Made by a program: the position numbers and the translations under genes. A DNA stretch of 64,000 bases, taken from positions 1 to 64,000 of the forward strand of contig JAKEEU010000276.1 in assembly GCA_022616415.1 (NCBI GenBank), in the 5' to 3' direction. The notes under the pieces are model-generated. The model was given only the letters and a program-made list of their open reading frames with translations. It searched no databases and was not told the origin of the DNA. The number at the start of each line of letters is the position of its first letter. Position 1 is the first letter of the stretch. Source of the DNA: Candidatus Zhuqueibacterota bacterium (lineage in GTDB: Bacteria; Zhuqueibacterota; Zhuqueibacteria; Zhuqueibacterales; Zhuqueibacteraceae). This document shows positions 42,345 to 51,269 of this stretch, one piece after another.

Positions 42345-42536
42345 CGGCTGAGTAGCATGAGACAAATTGAGTCCATCAACATGATGTTTGCGCTACCCAC
42401 CCGCCGCTGAGACATTACGCCCGCCGGAATTTCTCGTTTGCAGAATGCGCAACCGATTATTATATTATATGACAAATGCATACGGCGAAATAGGCGCGCC
42501 GTATTTTCTTCAACTCACAAATATTAAGGAGTAACA

Positions 42537-43328
42537 ATGAAATCTGCTTACATCGTGTTGCTGATTCTGCTCACCGCCGTTCTTTCGGTTCTCGCCGAAG
42601 TGCGGCACGAGGAAGTGGCCTACACCGCCAACGGCTTGACGATGAAAGGCTATTTGGCTTATGATGACGCTGTAAAAGGGAAACGCCCCGGGGTGTTGGT
42701 GGTACACGAATGGTGGGGGCACAACGAATACGCGCGCAAGCGCGCCGGCATGTTGGCGGAGCTTGGTTATACCGCGCTGGCGGTCGATATGTACGGCGAC
42801 GGCAAACAAGCCGCGCATCCCGATTCCGCCGGAAAATTTGCCGGCGCCGTCATGCAGAATATGGAAGCTGCCAAAGCCAGATTCCTCGCCGCGCTCGAGC
42901 TGCTGAAAAAGCATGAAACGGTCGATGGCGGGCGTATCGCTGCTATCGGCTATTGTTTCGGCGGTGGCGTCGTGTTGCAGATGGCGCGTTTAGGCGTGGA
43001 CCTCGAGGGCGTCGTGAGTTTCCACGGCAGCTACGGCACGCAGACGCCGGCGCAAGCCGGAAAGGTCAAAGCCGCGGTTTTGGTTTGCCACGGCGCGGAT
43101 GATCCGTTCTCCACCGCCGAGCAGGTTGCCGCACTCAAAAAAGAGATGGCCGGCGCCAAAGTTGATTTCCAATTCAACTCCTACGAAGGCGCCAAGCACA
43201 GCTTCACCAATCCCGATGCCGACGAAAACGGCAAGAAGTTCAACTTGCCGCTGGCCTACAACAAAATGGCGGACGAAAAATCCTGGGCCGATATGAAGCA
43301 GTTTTTCAAGAAAATTTTCGAGAAATAG
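42537..43328 (+). CDS. exported dienelactone-hydrolase-family alpha/beta hydrolase
   Basis: The 263-residue protein has a signal peptide (MKSAYIVLLILLTAVLSVLA). The DLH motifs are VVHEWWGHNEYARKRAGMLA, the Cys nucleophile in AIGYCFGGGVV, the Asp in CHGADDPF and the His in YEGAKHSFTNP. Such enzymes hydrolyse lactones or esters; substrate here is unknown. A ribosome-binding site (AAGGAG) precedes ATG 42537. A convergent hairpin terminator follows. Confidence 0.88.
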   Translation: MKSAYIVLLILLTAVLSVLAEVRHEEVAYTANGLTMKGYLAYDDAVKGKRPGVLVVHEWWGHNEYARKRAGMLAELGYTALAVDMYGDGKQAAHPDSAGKFAGAVMQNMEAAKARFLAALELLKKHETVDGGRIAAIGYCFGGGVVLQMARLGVDLEGVVSFHGSYGTQTPAQAGKVKAAVLVCHGADDPFSTAEQVAALKKEMAGAKVDFQFNSYEGAKHSFTNPDADENGKKFNLPLAYNKMADEKSWADMKQFFKKIFEK

Positions 43329-43372
43329 TCTCTTTGAAGTCAGATCATTGCAGAAAAAGCAAAAACTTTTAA

Positions 43373-43438
43373 GCTCACGGAATAGGAACTCTCACAGAAA
43401 AAAGCATTTATTTCCGTGAGAGTTCCACTTCCGTGAGC
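43373..43438. terminator. convergent word-spacer-word hairpin (CCGTGAG type)
   Basis: The 23-base arms at 43373-43395 and 43416-43438 are inverted repeats with two mismatches. Each arm has two CCGTGAG words around GTTCC. It lies between convergent dienelactone hydrolase and amidase genes, fitting a bidirectional terminator. Confidence 0.7.
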
Positions 43439-43506
43439 GATTATTTTTTGGTTATTATTTGTTCTTGTTGGGCTGGGTTGAAAGTGAAACCACGACGAAA
43501 GCGCTT

Positions 43507-45174
43507 TTAATCGAGTGACGGATGCTTTTTATGAAAATCCGTCGCGTCTTGATAGGCTTTGGCCACTGCCAACGTTGTCGCCTCGTCGTACAGCCTGCCC
43601 ATGAAACTGATGCTCGTCGGACTGCCTCTTCTGCTGAAGCCGTCCGGCAGCACGACGCATGGATGGCCGGTGAGGTTGGTGAGCAGAAGATTGTTGCCGC
43701 CGAATGACGGCGCCACGTATACGTCGATGTTCTCCATCATTTTCGCCATCGCTTGAATGACGAGATAGCGCACGCGGTTGGCTTGAATATATTCCACCGC
43801 CGGGATGAAACGCGAGGCGCGAAAAGAATTAGGCCAGGCATTTTTGATCTGCCGCACGAGCAGATCATCTTTTCCCGAGCGGGTCAGCTCGTCGAACGCC
43901 GCTGCAGCTTCGGCGCTCAAAATAAATGAGAGGTCGCTGACCGGATAATCCGGCAATTCGATGGGAATGAGATTGGCGCCCAGCTCGCGCAGCTTGGCGA
44001 GCACAGCTTCGTTGTTGGCCTTGTTTGTCGTGTCTTTCTCAAAAGCGCTTTGCAAGTAGCCAATCCGCAGTTGGCTCAGTTTTACATTGGGATTGTAATT
44101 GAACGGCAGATCGACCACGGTTTGATCGATGCCGTCCGGCCCGTAAATCGCGTTGAAAACCAACGCGCAGTCTTCAACCGTTCGGCAAATCGGGCCGATC
44201 TTGTCCATCGACCAACTCAGCGCCATCGCCCCGGCGCGACTCACACGACCGTAAGTCGGACGCAGTCCGGTCACGCCGCAGCGCGTCGACGGCGAAACGA
44301 TCGATCCCCACGTTTCGGTGCCGATGGAAAAGGCCACGAGTCCCGCGGAAGTCGCCGAAGCGGAGCCGGCCGAAGAGCCGCTGGAGCCTTGCTCCAAATT
44401 CCACGGGTTGCGCGTCATGCCGCCAAACCAAACGTCACCCCACGCCAGCTCACCCAGTGTTGTCTTGGCAACCAGCACCGCGCCGGCCTTTTCGAGACGT
44501 TGAATCACCGCCGCATCGGCATCGATCATTTGATCTTTATACGGCACCGATCCCCACGTCGTCTTGTAACCTTTCTTGGCGAGCAAATCTTTGGCGCCGT
44601 ACGGAATGCCGTGCAGCGGCCCGCGATATTTGCCCGCAGCGATTTCTTCGTCGGCGCGTTTCGCTTGCGCGAGCGCCAAATCTTCGGTCAGCGTGATCAC
44701 ACACTCGAGCTTCGGCCCGTATTTCTTTAAACGGTCGAGATACATTTTGGTGAGCTGCGTCGAAGTGATGCGGCGCGTGCGAATCAGTTCCGCAAGGTCG
44801 CCAACCGCAGCGAAGGCGAGGTCTTCGAGATTTTGGGGCACGGCCATTTTCGTTGGCGCGCTCCACACCGGCGGCTTGCGCTTCGTATCGAATTTCACGC
44901 CGACCGGAATCGGGTTGAACGCGAGCGCCGGCGGTACGCTGTTGTCGATGGTGAGCGTTCTAATCTTTTGATAATTGTCGAGGTTGTCTTTGAGATCGTC
45001 GAGCATGGAGTCGCGCTTGGCCTCGTTGAAATGCAGCCCGATGAGGTTCTCAGTTGCGGCGACCATCTCGCGGGTGATGGGATTGTTGTCCTGCGCTTGA
45101 AATATTGCCCCCAGCAAAAAGCCAAGTGAGCCAACGAGCAAAAAAAGAACGGCAGTACGGTTTGGGCGTCGCAT
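43507..45174 (-). CDS. exported amidase-signature hydrolase
   Basis: The 555-residue protein has an N-terminal signal or anchor (AVLFLLVGSLGFLLGAIF). An amidase-signature domain carries the catalytic Lys in GIPYGAKDLLAKKG and the Ser-cisSer pair in EQGSSGSSAGSASA. The usual GTETWGSIVSPS and GLRPTYGRVSRAGAM segments follow. It hydrolyses amide bonds outside the cytoplasm; the target is unknown. It is longer than many amidases because of an N-terminal ~110-residue region (ITREMVAATENLIGLHFNEA). Confidence 0.9.
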   Translation of the reverse strand: MRRPNRTAVLFLLVGSLGFLLGAIFQAQDNNPITREMVAATENLIGLHFNEAKRDSMLDDLKDNLDNYQKIRTLTIDNSVPPALAFNPIPVGVKFDTKRKPPVWSAPTKMAVPQNLEDLAFAAVGDLAELIRTRRITSTQLTKMYLDRLKKYGPKLECVITLTEDLALAQAKRADEEIAAGKYRGPLHGIPYGAKDLLAKKGYKTTWGSVPYKDQMIDADAAVIQRLEKAGAVLVAKTTLGELAWGDVWFGGMTRNPWNLEQGSSGSSAGSASATSAGLVAFSIGTETWGSIVSPSTRCGVTGLRPTYGRVSRAGAMALSWSMDKIGPICRTVEDCALVFNAIYGPDGIDQTVVDLPFNYNPNVKLSQLRIGYLQSAFEKDTTNKANNEAVLAKLRELGANLIPIELPDYPVSDLSFILSAEAAAAFDELTRSGKDDLLVRQIKNAWPNSFRASRFIPAVEYIQANRVRYLVIQAMAKMMENIDVYVAPSFGGNNLLLTNLTGHPCVVLPDGFSRRGSPTSISFMGRLYDEATTLAVAKAYQDATDFHKKHPSLD

Positions 45175-45273
45175 CAGTCCACTCCTTTCCGAAAGGTAAC
45201 TTTTGACTGTTTAAAAATTCTCGACATGCTTCTGAACAATGAATCTCTTCCTATAGCTGAGTTTTATATTTAA

Positions 45274-45406
45274 GCTAGTGCACTGTAACAATGAATTTTG
45301 CAGTCACCGCCCCTTGTGGGCGGCTGTTCAAATAAGAATCGTTGCTGTTCCAACAGCGACCCACAAGGGATCGTGACTTCAAAAATTAACGTAACAGTGT
45401 ACTAGC
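45274..45406. repeat. 133-bp nested inverted repeat (MITE-like)
   Basis: Outer arms starting GCTAGTGCACTGTAAC and ending GTAACAGTGTACTAGC pair over ~34 bases with mismatches. Inner arms CCCTTGTGGG and CCCACAAGGG pair perfectly. Nearly the whole element folds on itself. It has no coding frame and lies between the amidase and CotH genes; either MITE-like or a strong terminator is possible. Confidence 0.7.
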
Positions 45407-45425
45407 TGCCTCATCGTAAATCTTA

Positions 45426-46565
45426 CTACTCCAACTTCACCAAATCCCCCCGAATCTTCTCATACCAGTCTCGAATACACTGCTTCACATTCGTCACGTG
45501 TTGCGAAAGCGGCGTGCCGGCGGCAGCGAGTAAGCGGTCTGCGGCATAAGCCGGAGCGATCTTCGCAGCAGTCACGTCGATGAGAGAGTCGAGACGGGAA
45601 ACGGTGAGTTTCTCATCCACCAACTCGAGCAAGATGGCGCGATAGCGCTGGCGATAAGCTTGCACTTGCAATAATTTTTCGCTCAGCTCATTCGCGCCCT
45701 CGAGGCGGCTGCGCTCTGGGTGCAACTCCAAAAAATTGTCCACGTCCCACGGGATGATTTGGAACTTTCCGATTTGAGGATCGAGGTGCAAACGGAAATT
45801 GTTGAAATAGCCGTCCCAATTGTGCAACAGCACCGAAACCGCGAGATAGCGCAAATAATTTTCCACGTCGAGCAGCGGCTCGAGGCGCGCCGGCAAGGTT
45901 TCCGGCGTCGACGCATCGAGCGTTCTAATCAGATGCTCCAAATCGCCGAAAAATTCCGGACGCTCGCCTTTGCTCTCAAATCCCAAACGAACATCGTAGC
46001 CGCCGGCAAAAGAAAAACGCGCCCCAATTTGTTGGCCATTAAAAGCCTCATACAATGACCCCAAGCTTTGGTTGCGAATTTTAAAAAAATCCGCGTCAAT
46101 CGGCTCGATGAGATAATAGAGGCCTTGATATTCGCCATTCAGATAAACGGCGACCGGCTCGGCTTCGGGCGCCAGCAATCCGGCTTGCCGAAACGCCCAA
46201 AAGCCGATCGTGGAGTTGAGCTTGGTGGAATCGCCGTTTTGCGCGCTGAGCACGTATTCGCGATGCTCGCGAAACTTTTGGCCGTCCGCAAACTCGAACG
46301 TGTAAGATTTTTTCAACTGGCCGATCGAAGTTTGGCCGGAATAACGCACCAAAACTTTGCGGTCGCGGCCGTCGATCTCCAGACGCGCCGGCACGTCACG
46401 GCGGATAAAAACATGGCTGTTGAGCATGCCGAGATACTCGCTGGTAATGTTGAACTCGGCTTTGGCCAACCCAAAACTCTCCGGCTCCTCCGGCGCGACG
46501 ATCTTGCCGCAGCCGGCAACCAATATGGCGACACCCCAAAAGGCAGGCAAAATTATTTTACGCAT
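45426..46565 (-). CDS. CotH-family lipoprotein
   Basis: ATG 46565 (MRKIILPAFWGVAILVAGCG) has a lipobox (LVAGC). The CotH kinase-like fold is supported by VRYSGQTSIGQLKKSYTFEF, YLNGEYQGLYYLIEPIDADF, LLHNWDGYFNNFRLHLDP and FQIIPWDVDN; the last two hold the conserved Asp residues of the atypical kinase active site. Family members phosphorylate surface proteins or are structural. At ~379 residues it is a compact member. It is codirectional with the porin-like gene upstream. Confidence 0.85.
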   Translation of the reverse strand: MRKIILPAFWGVAILVAGCGKIVAPEEPESFGLAKAEFNITSEYLGMLNSHVFIRRDVPARLEIDGRDRKVLVRYSGQTSIGQLKKSYTFEFADGQKFREHREYVLSAQNGDSTKLNSTIGFWAFRQAGLLAPEAEPVAVYLNGEYQGLYYLIEPIDADFFKIRNQSLGSLYEAFNGQQIGARFSFAGGYDVRLGFESKGERPEFFGDLEHLIRTLDASTPETLPARLEPLLDVENYLRYLAVSVLLHNWDGYFNNFRLHLDPQIGKFQIIPWDVDNFLELHPERSRLEGANELSEKLLQVQAYRQRYRAILLELVDEKLTVSRLDSLIDVTAAKIAPAYAADRLLAAAGTPLSQHVTNVKQCIRDWYEKIRGDLVKLE

Positions 46566-46584
46566 AATTCGTTTTAAATTTGGC

Positions 46585-46612
46585 AACGAAAAGGGAACCG
46601 CAACGAAAAAAG
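46585..46612. repeat. GCAACGAAAA repeat element
   Basis: GCAACGAAAAGGGAACCGCA then ACGAAAAAAGC is shared with the elements in 56846-57040, all intergenic. Confidence 0.6.
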
Positions 46613-46668
46613 CTTTTAGTGCAGAAGGATTTCGCCTTTTGCTTCTTGCTTTTTGCTCTTTGCTTTTT

Positions 46669-47691
46669 TCACCACGTGAGCTGCGCCTGCAGGATGACGT
46701 TGCTGCCGGCGTACGTGCGTTCGTTGGAAATCTTGGAGGATCGCGTGAGCAGCATATCGCCGTTGAGGGCGACGCGCAGCTCGGGCGCGAGATAAAAGTT
46801 CATGCCGGCGAGCAGCTCGAGTGTATTCAATTCGAAAGCGTCGATATTCGGCGTCCACACGCTGCCGACGATGACCGGCTCGAACGCTTTCAGAAGGCGG
46901 CGCGAGGTTTTGAAGCGGTGGCCGTAGAGAAATTTGCCGCCGAAAAAATAAACATTCTCGCCGCCCAGGCGTTTTTCAAATTCGGATTGAAACGGATCCT
47001 GCCCAACGACGGCCTCAATTTCGACGTGATGCGCCTCGGCATGGCGCAGCAGCTCCGCGCCGAAGCCCCACACGGTTTGTGAGCCGTCTTCGATTTTATC
47101 GAGCTGCAGGAGGCCGCTGGCGCCCAAAGCGAATGAGCCAAGCGTGTTCAGCCGCGTCCAATGGCCGACGAGGGTGGTGTTGTGGTCTTCGCTATAGCCG
47201 AGATTGAATGAGATTCCGGTGCGGCGGTCGCCGGACCTGGCGTTGCGATAATAACGAAAATTGACATCGCGGCCGACGAAGCCGAACGGCTCTAAGCGCC
47301 GGTAAATCAGTGTGCGCTCCGCGGTGAGCAAATGCTCTTTGGATTTTTGAAACTCGAGGCCGAAGCGTTTTTTGCCCTGGCCGAAATCGAGTCCCTTGGC
47401 TTTGCCGAGATCGGCGGTCAGAATCGCCTCGCGTAGCTCCATCGTGTGCGTGTCGGACTCGCCGCGCACGTCGATCTGCGCTTCCAAATCATCGCTGACT
47501 TTGACATTGAATTGAACCTTGGCTTCATAAAACGACTCGCGGAATCTGTCGTTATACTCATAATCCGTGCCCACGCGCACCCAGCCGGATATTGACGTTT
47601 TGGCTTGGCCTTTAGCTTCGTGCATATAGCCTGTTGACAGGATCAAAAAGAGGAGGCTTGCTGTAATCGATAGTCGGGTAGTCTTTTTCAT
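46669..47691 (-). CDS. porin-like outer-membrane beta-barrel protein
   Basis: The 340-residue protein has a signal peptide (MKKTTRLSITASLLFLILST) and alternating amphipathic strands, for example TSISGWVRVGTDYEYNDRFR, DLEAQIDVRGESDTHTMEL and LRVALNGDMLLTRSSKI. The C-terminus (VILQAQLTW) ends in an aromatic residue, as outer-membrane barrels do. The layout resembles phosphate-selective porin O/P-like proteins but no specific family is certain. It is divergent from hemA. Confidence 0.7.
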   Translation of the reverse strand: MKKTTRLSITASLLFLILSTGYMHEAKGQAKTSISGWVRVGTDYEYNDRFRESFYEAKVQFNVKVSDDLEAQIDVRGESDTHTMELREAILTADLGKAKGLDFGQGKKRFGLEFQKSKEHLLTAERTLIYRRLEPFGFVGRDVNFRYYRNARSGDRRTGISFNLGYSEDHNTTLVGHWTRLNTLGSFALGASGLLQLDKIEDGSQTVWGFGAELLRHAEAHHVEIEAVVGQDPFQSEFEKRLGGENVYFFGGKFLYGHRFKTSRRLLKAFEPVIVGSVWTPNIDAFELNTLELLAGMNFYLAPELRVALNGDMLLTRSSKISNERTYAGSNVILQAQLTW

Positions 47692-48011
47692 TGCGTTATC
47701 CGTTTAGTTGCCTAAGTGCCGATGCCCGCGGTTTTAGCGATGCACATTTTTGTCTTACAAATCTAACGCGCCGAGTCTGGAAATGCAAGCTGAGTTTTTG
47801 CTTTTTTGTAAAAAGGCTGTTTTCGCTTTTCAAAATGAAAAGCGATTTTTAAAAATGGAAAGAAGTCTCGTGGTTTTGGTAATTTTCGTCGTGGGAAATA
47901 AAGATGTTAAGCTCCTTGAATACATAAATTTAGAAACAATTGTCTCTCGGTTCTTTTTATGGCACGATACTTGTCATTTCGAAATCAGAACAATTTCTAA
48001 TTCGGAACAAC

Positions 48012-49331
48012 ATGAGCATGACGCACTACGCCGTTATCGGCATCAGTTATCAGCAAAGCACCGTTGCATATCGCGAAAAACTGGCTTTTTCACCCGAGGA
48101 CATTCAACGCTTTCTTCCCACCATCATCAACGCCGGCGTGATTCAGGAATGCGCCCTGCTTTCTACTTGCAATCGCACCGAAATTTATCTTGTCTCCGAA
48201 AACCCAAGTGTCGCGTTGCCGCATCTTTTTCAGGAACTCGCACAGGCCAAAGGCGAGGCGGCGGCATCTTTGTTTGCCCAGGGCTATCAATATCACAATC
48301 GTGATTGCGTGCGGCATCTTCTGCGTGTGGCCGCCGGATTGGAGTCGCAGATGGTCGGCGAAACACAGATTTTGCATCAAGTCAAAAACGCGCACCAACT
48401 GGCGGGCGCAGGCGGCGCGGCGGGATTGTTTCTCAATCGTCTGTTCAACTTTGCCGTGCAGGCGGGCAAGCGCGTGCGCCACGAAACCGCCATCGGTGTC
48501 GGCGCTATTTCCGTCGGCTCGGCAGCCATCGAGCTGGTGCGGCGGAAACTGCCGCCGCGAGAGAGCGCCACCGTTATTTTGCTCGGCGCTGGTGAAATGG
48601 CCGAACAGGCGGCTTTGCACTTGATGGCGAAACAGCAGGCCACCGTGCGTTTGCGCATCGCCAGCCGCACGCGCCAACGCGCTCAAGCCTTGGCGCAACG
48701 TGTGGGCGCAGAAAGCTTGGCGTGGGAAAATTTGCCGACGGCGCTTCCCGAAGCAGGTGCCGTCATCGCTGCCACCTCCGCGCCACAACCGGTATTGTGT
48801 CCCGAACATTTTTCCTCGCGACAGCACGCAGTCGCGGCTGACCGGCCGCTGCTTTGCATCGACATCGGCATGCCGCGCAATATCGATCCCGCAGTGGCGC
48901 AGCTTCCACACGTGCGGCTTTACGATCTCGATCATCTCAACGGCGTCATCGACAAAAATTTGCAAATTCGCCTCGCCGAACAGCCTAGGGCGGAAAAGAT
49001 CATCGACGAGTTGCTGGCGGAATTTGGCGAGTGGTATCATGCTTTGAAAGTGGTGCCGGTTATCAAAAATTTATTTCAGTACGGCGACGAAATCCGCCAA
49101 CAGGAGATCGCGCGCAACCGCAAGAAGTTTCGGCCGGAAGAATGGCAGCATCTGGACGCCCTCACTTCCAGCCTGGTCAATAAACTTTTGCAAATGCCCA
49201 TTCAGCGTTTGAAAGCTTGGGCCAACGATCCGCAACTCCGCGACCATAATCTCGAAGCGGTTTGCGAATTTTTTGCTTTAGGAGAAAACCTTGTCTCGAA
49301 AAATTCTGCGCCTCGGCACGCGGCGGAGTGA
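48012..49331 (+). CDS. hemA: glutamyl-tRNA reductase
   Basis: HemA reduces glutamyl-tRNA to glutamate-1-semialdehyde with NADPH, the first C5-pathway step. The catalytic Cys is in LLSTCNRTEIYLV, the signature is HLLRVAAGLESQMVGETQIL and the Rossmann segment is VILLGAGEMAEQAALHL. ATG 48012 (MSMTHYAVIGISYQQSTVAY) gives 439 residues, normal for the family; ATG 48018 is also possible. The final codons overlap hemC by 41 bases. It heads the cluster; regulation by heme cannot be read from sequence. Confidence 0.95.
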   Translation: MSMTHYAVIGISYQQSTVAYREKLAFSPEDIQRFLPTIINAGVIQECALLSTCNRTEIYLVSENPSVALPHLFQELAQAKGEAAASLFAQGYQYHNRDCVRHLLRVAAGLESQMVGETQILHQVKNAHQLAGAGGAAGLFLNRLFNFAVQAGKRVRHETAIGVGAISVGSAAIELVRRKLPPRESATVILLGAGEMAEQAALHLMAKQQATVRLRIASRTRQRAQALAQRVGAESLAWENLPTALPEAGAVIAATSAPQPVLCPEHFSSRQHAVAADRPLLCIDIGMPRNIDPAVAQLPHVRLYDLDHLNGVIDKNLQIRLAEQPRAEKIIDELLAEFGEWYHALKVVPVIKNLFQYGDEIRQQEIARNRKKFRPEEWQHLDALTSSLVNKLLQMPIQRLKAWANDPQLRDHNLEAVCEFFALGENLVSKNSAPRHAAE

Positions 49332-50235
49332 TTTGGCGCTCTGGCAGGCGAACCGTGTGCGTGAAAAACTTTTAGCCCTGTATCCGCATCTCCCAGTCGA
49401 GTTGGTGAAAATCGACACCCGCGGCGACAAAGTGCTCAACCTGCCGATTCCGGAGCTTGGCGGAAAAGGCCTTTTCACGGACGAAATCGATCAGCAACTG
49501 CGCCGCGGTGAAATCGATCTCGCTGTACACAGCTTAAAAGATTTGCCGGTGGAATTGCCGAAAGACTTGGCGTTGGCCGCCGTGTGCGATCGGCGCTGGG
49601 TTCACGACGTGTTGATCGCACCGCATAATTTTACCTTGGCAACGTTGCCCTCCGGCAGCCGCGTCGGAACGTGCAGCTTGCGCCGAACCGCGCAGGTGAA
49701 GGCCTTTCGACGTGATTTGGAGATTCTGCCGCTGCGGGGCAACGTGCCGACGCGATTGCGCATATTGGAAAACGGCGATTACGACGCCATCGTGCTCGCC
49801 GAAGCCGGCGTGCGGCGCCTCGGTTTTGAGGCGCGGATTGGCGAAGTCATCAGCACAGAAATCATGTTGCCGGCGCCGGCGCAAGGCGCTTTGGGCATTG
49901 AAATTCGCGCCGACGATGTTGAATTGCAAAACATGCTGGCGCGCCTCAATGATGAAATTGCGGCGGCAGAAACCGCTTGCGAGCGGTCGCTGCTGCAAGC
50001 GCTCGGCGCCGGCTGCCAAGTGCCGGTCGCGGCGCTGGCGCGTGTCCATGGCAACGAATTGCGTTGCGAGGCGCTGGTGGCTTCGGTGGATGGCGAAAAC
50101 GTTGTGCGTGATTTTATCACCGGCCCAGGGGCAGAAGCGATGATGCTTGGGAAAAAGCTCGCGCAATCGCTGTGGCGAAACGGCGCGGATAAAATTCTTG
50201 CTGATCAAAACCTGAATACGGGTGATGCCGATTAG
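49291..50235 (+). CDS. hemC: hydroxymethylbilane synthase (porphobilinogen deaminase)
   Basis: HemC polymerises four porphobilinogens to hydroxymethylbilane. A TTG start at 49291 is supported by AGGAG just upstream and by N-terminal homology (SRKILRLGTRRSDLALWQAN). Visible features are the RVGTCSLRRTAQ segment, PAPAQGALGIEIR, and the dipyrromethane-anchoring Cys in ALGAGCQVPVAAL. Its 5' end lies inside hemA, implying translational coupling. Length (314) is typical. Confidence 0.95.
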   Translation: MSRKILRLGTRRSDLALWQANRVREKLLALYPHLPVELVKIDTRGDKVLNLPIPELGGKGLFTDEIDQQLRRGEIDLAVHSLKDLPVELPKDLALAAVCDRRWVHDVLIAPHNFTLATLPSGSRVGTCSLRRTAQVKAFRRDLEILPLRGNVPTRLRILENGDYDAIVLAEAGVRRLGFEARIGEVISTEIMLPAPAQGALGIEIRADDVELQNMLARLNDEIAAAETACERSLLQALGAGCQVPVAALARVHGNELRCEALVASVDGENVVRDFITGPGAEAMMLGKKLAQSLWRNGADKILADQNLNTGDAD

Positions 50236-50258
50236 GCAATTTTGTGCAAAAAACTATG

Positions 50259-50318
50259 CCCAACGGATAGATGAACCCAACTGATAAAAAATTCCGTTGG
50301 GTTCATCTATCCGTTGGG
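50259..50318 (+). terminator. perfect 23-bp-stem hairpin between hemC and hemD
   Basis: The arms 50259-50281 and 50296-50318 are exact inverted complements around a 14-base AT-rich loop; each contains two CCGTTGG words. It is not followed by a T run, so it could be an attenuator or processing/stability element within the heme operon rather than a full terminator. Confidence 0.75.
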
Positions 50319-50365
50319 GAGGATGGTTTTTAAAGCTGGTTGGTTTTAATTCAAAGAATTGACAA

Positions 50366-51172
50366 TTGAAATCGTCATCATCAAATACTTCTGCCTCGCC
50401 GCTCGCCGGACGCACCATCGTCGTAACCCGGCCGCGCGATCGCGCGGATGAGATGATCGAAGCCATCACGCAGCTCGGCGGTGAAGTGTTGATTTGTCCG
50501 GTGATCGCCGTGCAACTCTTGCCGATGTCCGGAGAACATCGGATAGTTCTCGGCAAGCTGAATCAGTTTGCGTGGCTGATTTTTACCAGCGCCAGCGCGG
50601 TGAAAATGTTTCGCCTTTGGCTGGAAAAAGCCGCGGTAAAGGAATTGCCGGCAACGCTGCGCCTCATTGCCGTGGGAGAAAAAACTGCCGCCGCGGTTCG
50701 CGCCCAAGGATGGCGCGTCGAGATTTTGGCGGAGCAGGCCTCTGCCGAAGGCGTCGTCGCGGCGTTACTGCAGCAAAGAGCCGGAGGCAACACCAAAATT
50801 CTTTTCCCGCGCGCGCTCGAAGGGCGCGAGCTGATTCCGCATGAATTGAAGAAAGTTGGCGCCAAAGTCGTTGTCCTGCCGGTTTATCAAACCGTGCCGG
50901 CGGTTCCGAAAAATTTGACAGTGCTGCGCCTTCGCTTGCGCGAAAAGAATATCGACGCCATCACGTTTACCAGTCCCTCCGCCGTGCAGCAGTTCTTTCA
51001 TCTTCTCCCTTTGAGTGAATGGCCGATTTTGCGCGAGATTTGTCTGGCGGCAATCGGCCGCACCACGGCGACAGCAATCAAAGAACAGCATTTGCAACCG
51101 CGCGTCGTCCCAGAAACGACTTCAGCGCCGGCGCTGATCGAAGCGATTGCAGAGTACTTTCAAAAGAATTGA
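50366..51172 (+). CDS. hemD: uroporphyrinogen-III synthase
   Basis: HemD cyclises hydroxymethylbilane with D-ring inversion to uroporphyrinogen III. The 268-residue protein shows the typical weakly conserved family markers: LAGRTIVVTRPRDRADEMIE, FAWLIFTSASAVKMFRLWL, and FTSPSAVQQFFHLL then AAIGRTTATAIKE. A TTG at 50366 starts the frame; no strong ribosome-binding site is visible. Its place between hemC and hemE supports the call. Confidence 0.9.
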   Translation: MKSSSSNTSASPLAGRTIVVTRPRDRADEMIEAITQLGGEVLICPVIAVQLLPMSGEHRIVLGKLNQFAWLIFTSASAVKMFRLWLEKAAVKELPATLRLIAVGEKTAAAVRAQGWRVEILAEQASAEGVVAALLQQRAGGNTKILFPRALEGRELIPHELKKVGAKVVVLPVYQTVPAVPKNLTVLRLRLREKNIDAITFTSPSAVQQFFHLLPLSEWPILREICLAAIGRTTATAIKEQHLQPRVVPETTSAPALIEAIAEYFQKN

Positions 51173-51204
51173 TCGAATAACATGCAGAGCGCAAAGCGCC
51201 TGAA

Positions 51205-51235
51205 GCTTTTCCGCGTGAGTTTTTGATCCGCGTGG
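51205..51235. repeat. lone word-spacer-word element (CCGCGTG type)
   Basis: GCTTTTCCGCGTGAGTTTTT then GATCCGCGTGG nearly repeats the right arm of the hairpin at 33788-33848, without an inverted partner. It lies between hemD and hemE. Confidence 0.5.
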
Positions 51236-51269
51236 TTCTTTTTTCAGTTGTTTATTTGGAGAAGCTCAT

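Noticed and set aside
48090..49040. 316-aa open frame on the minus strand
   Set aside because: It is antisense to hemA; high GC creates long shadow frames in the heme cluster.
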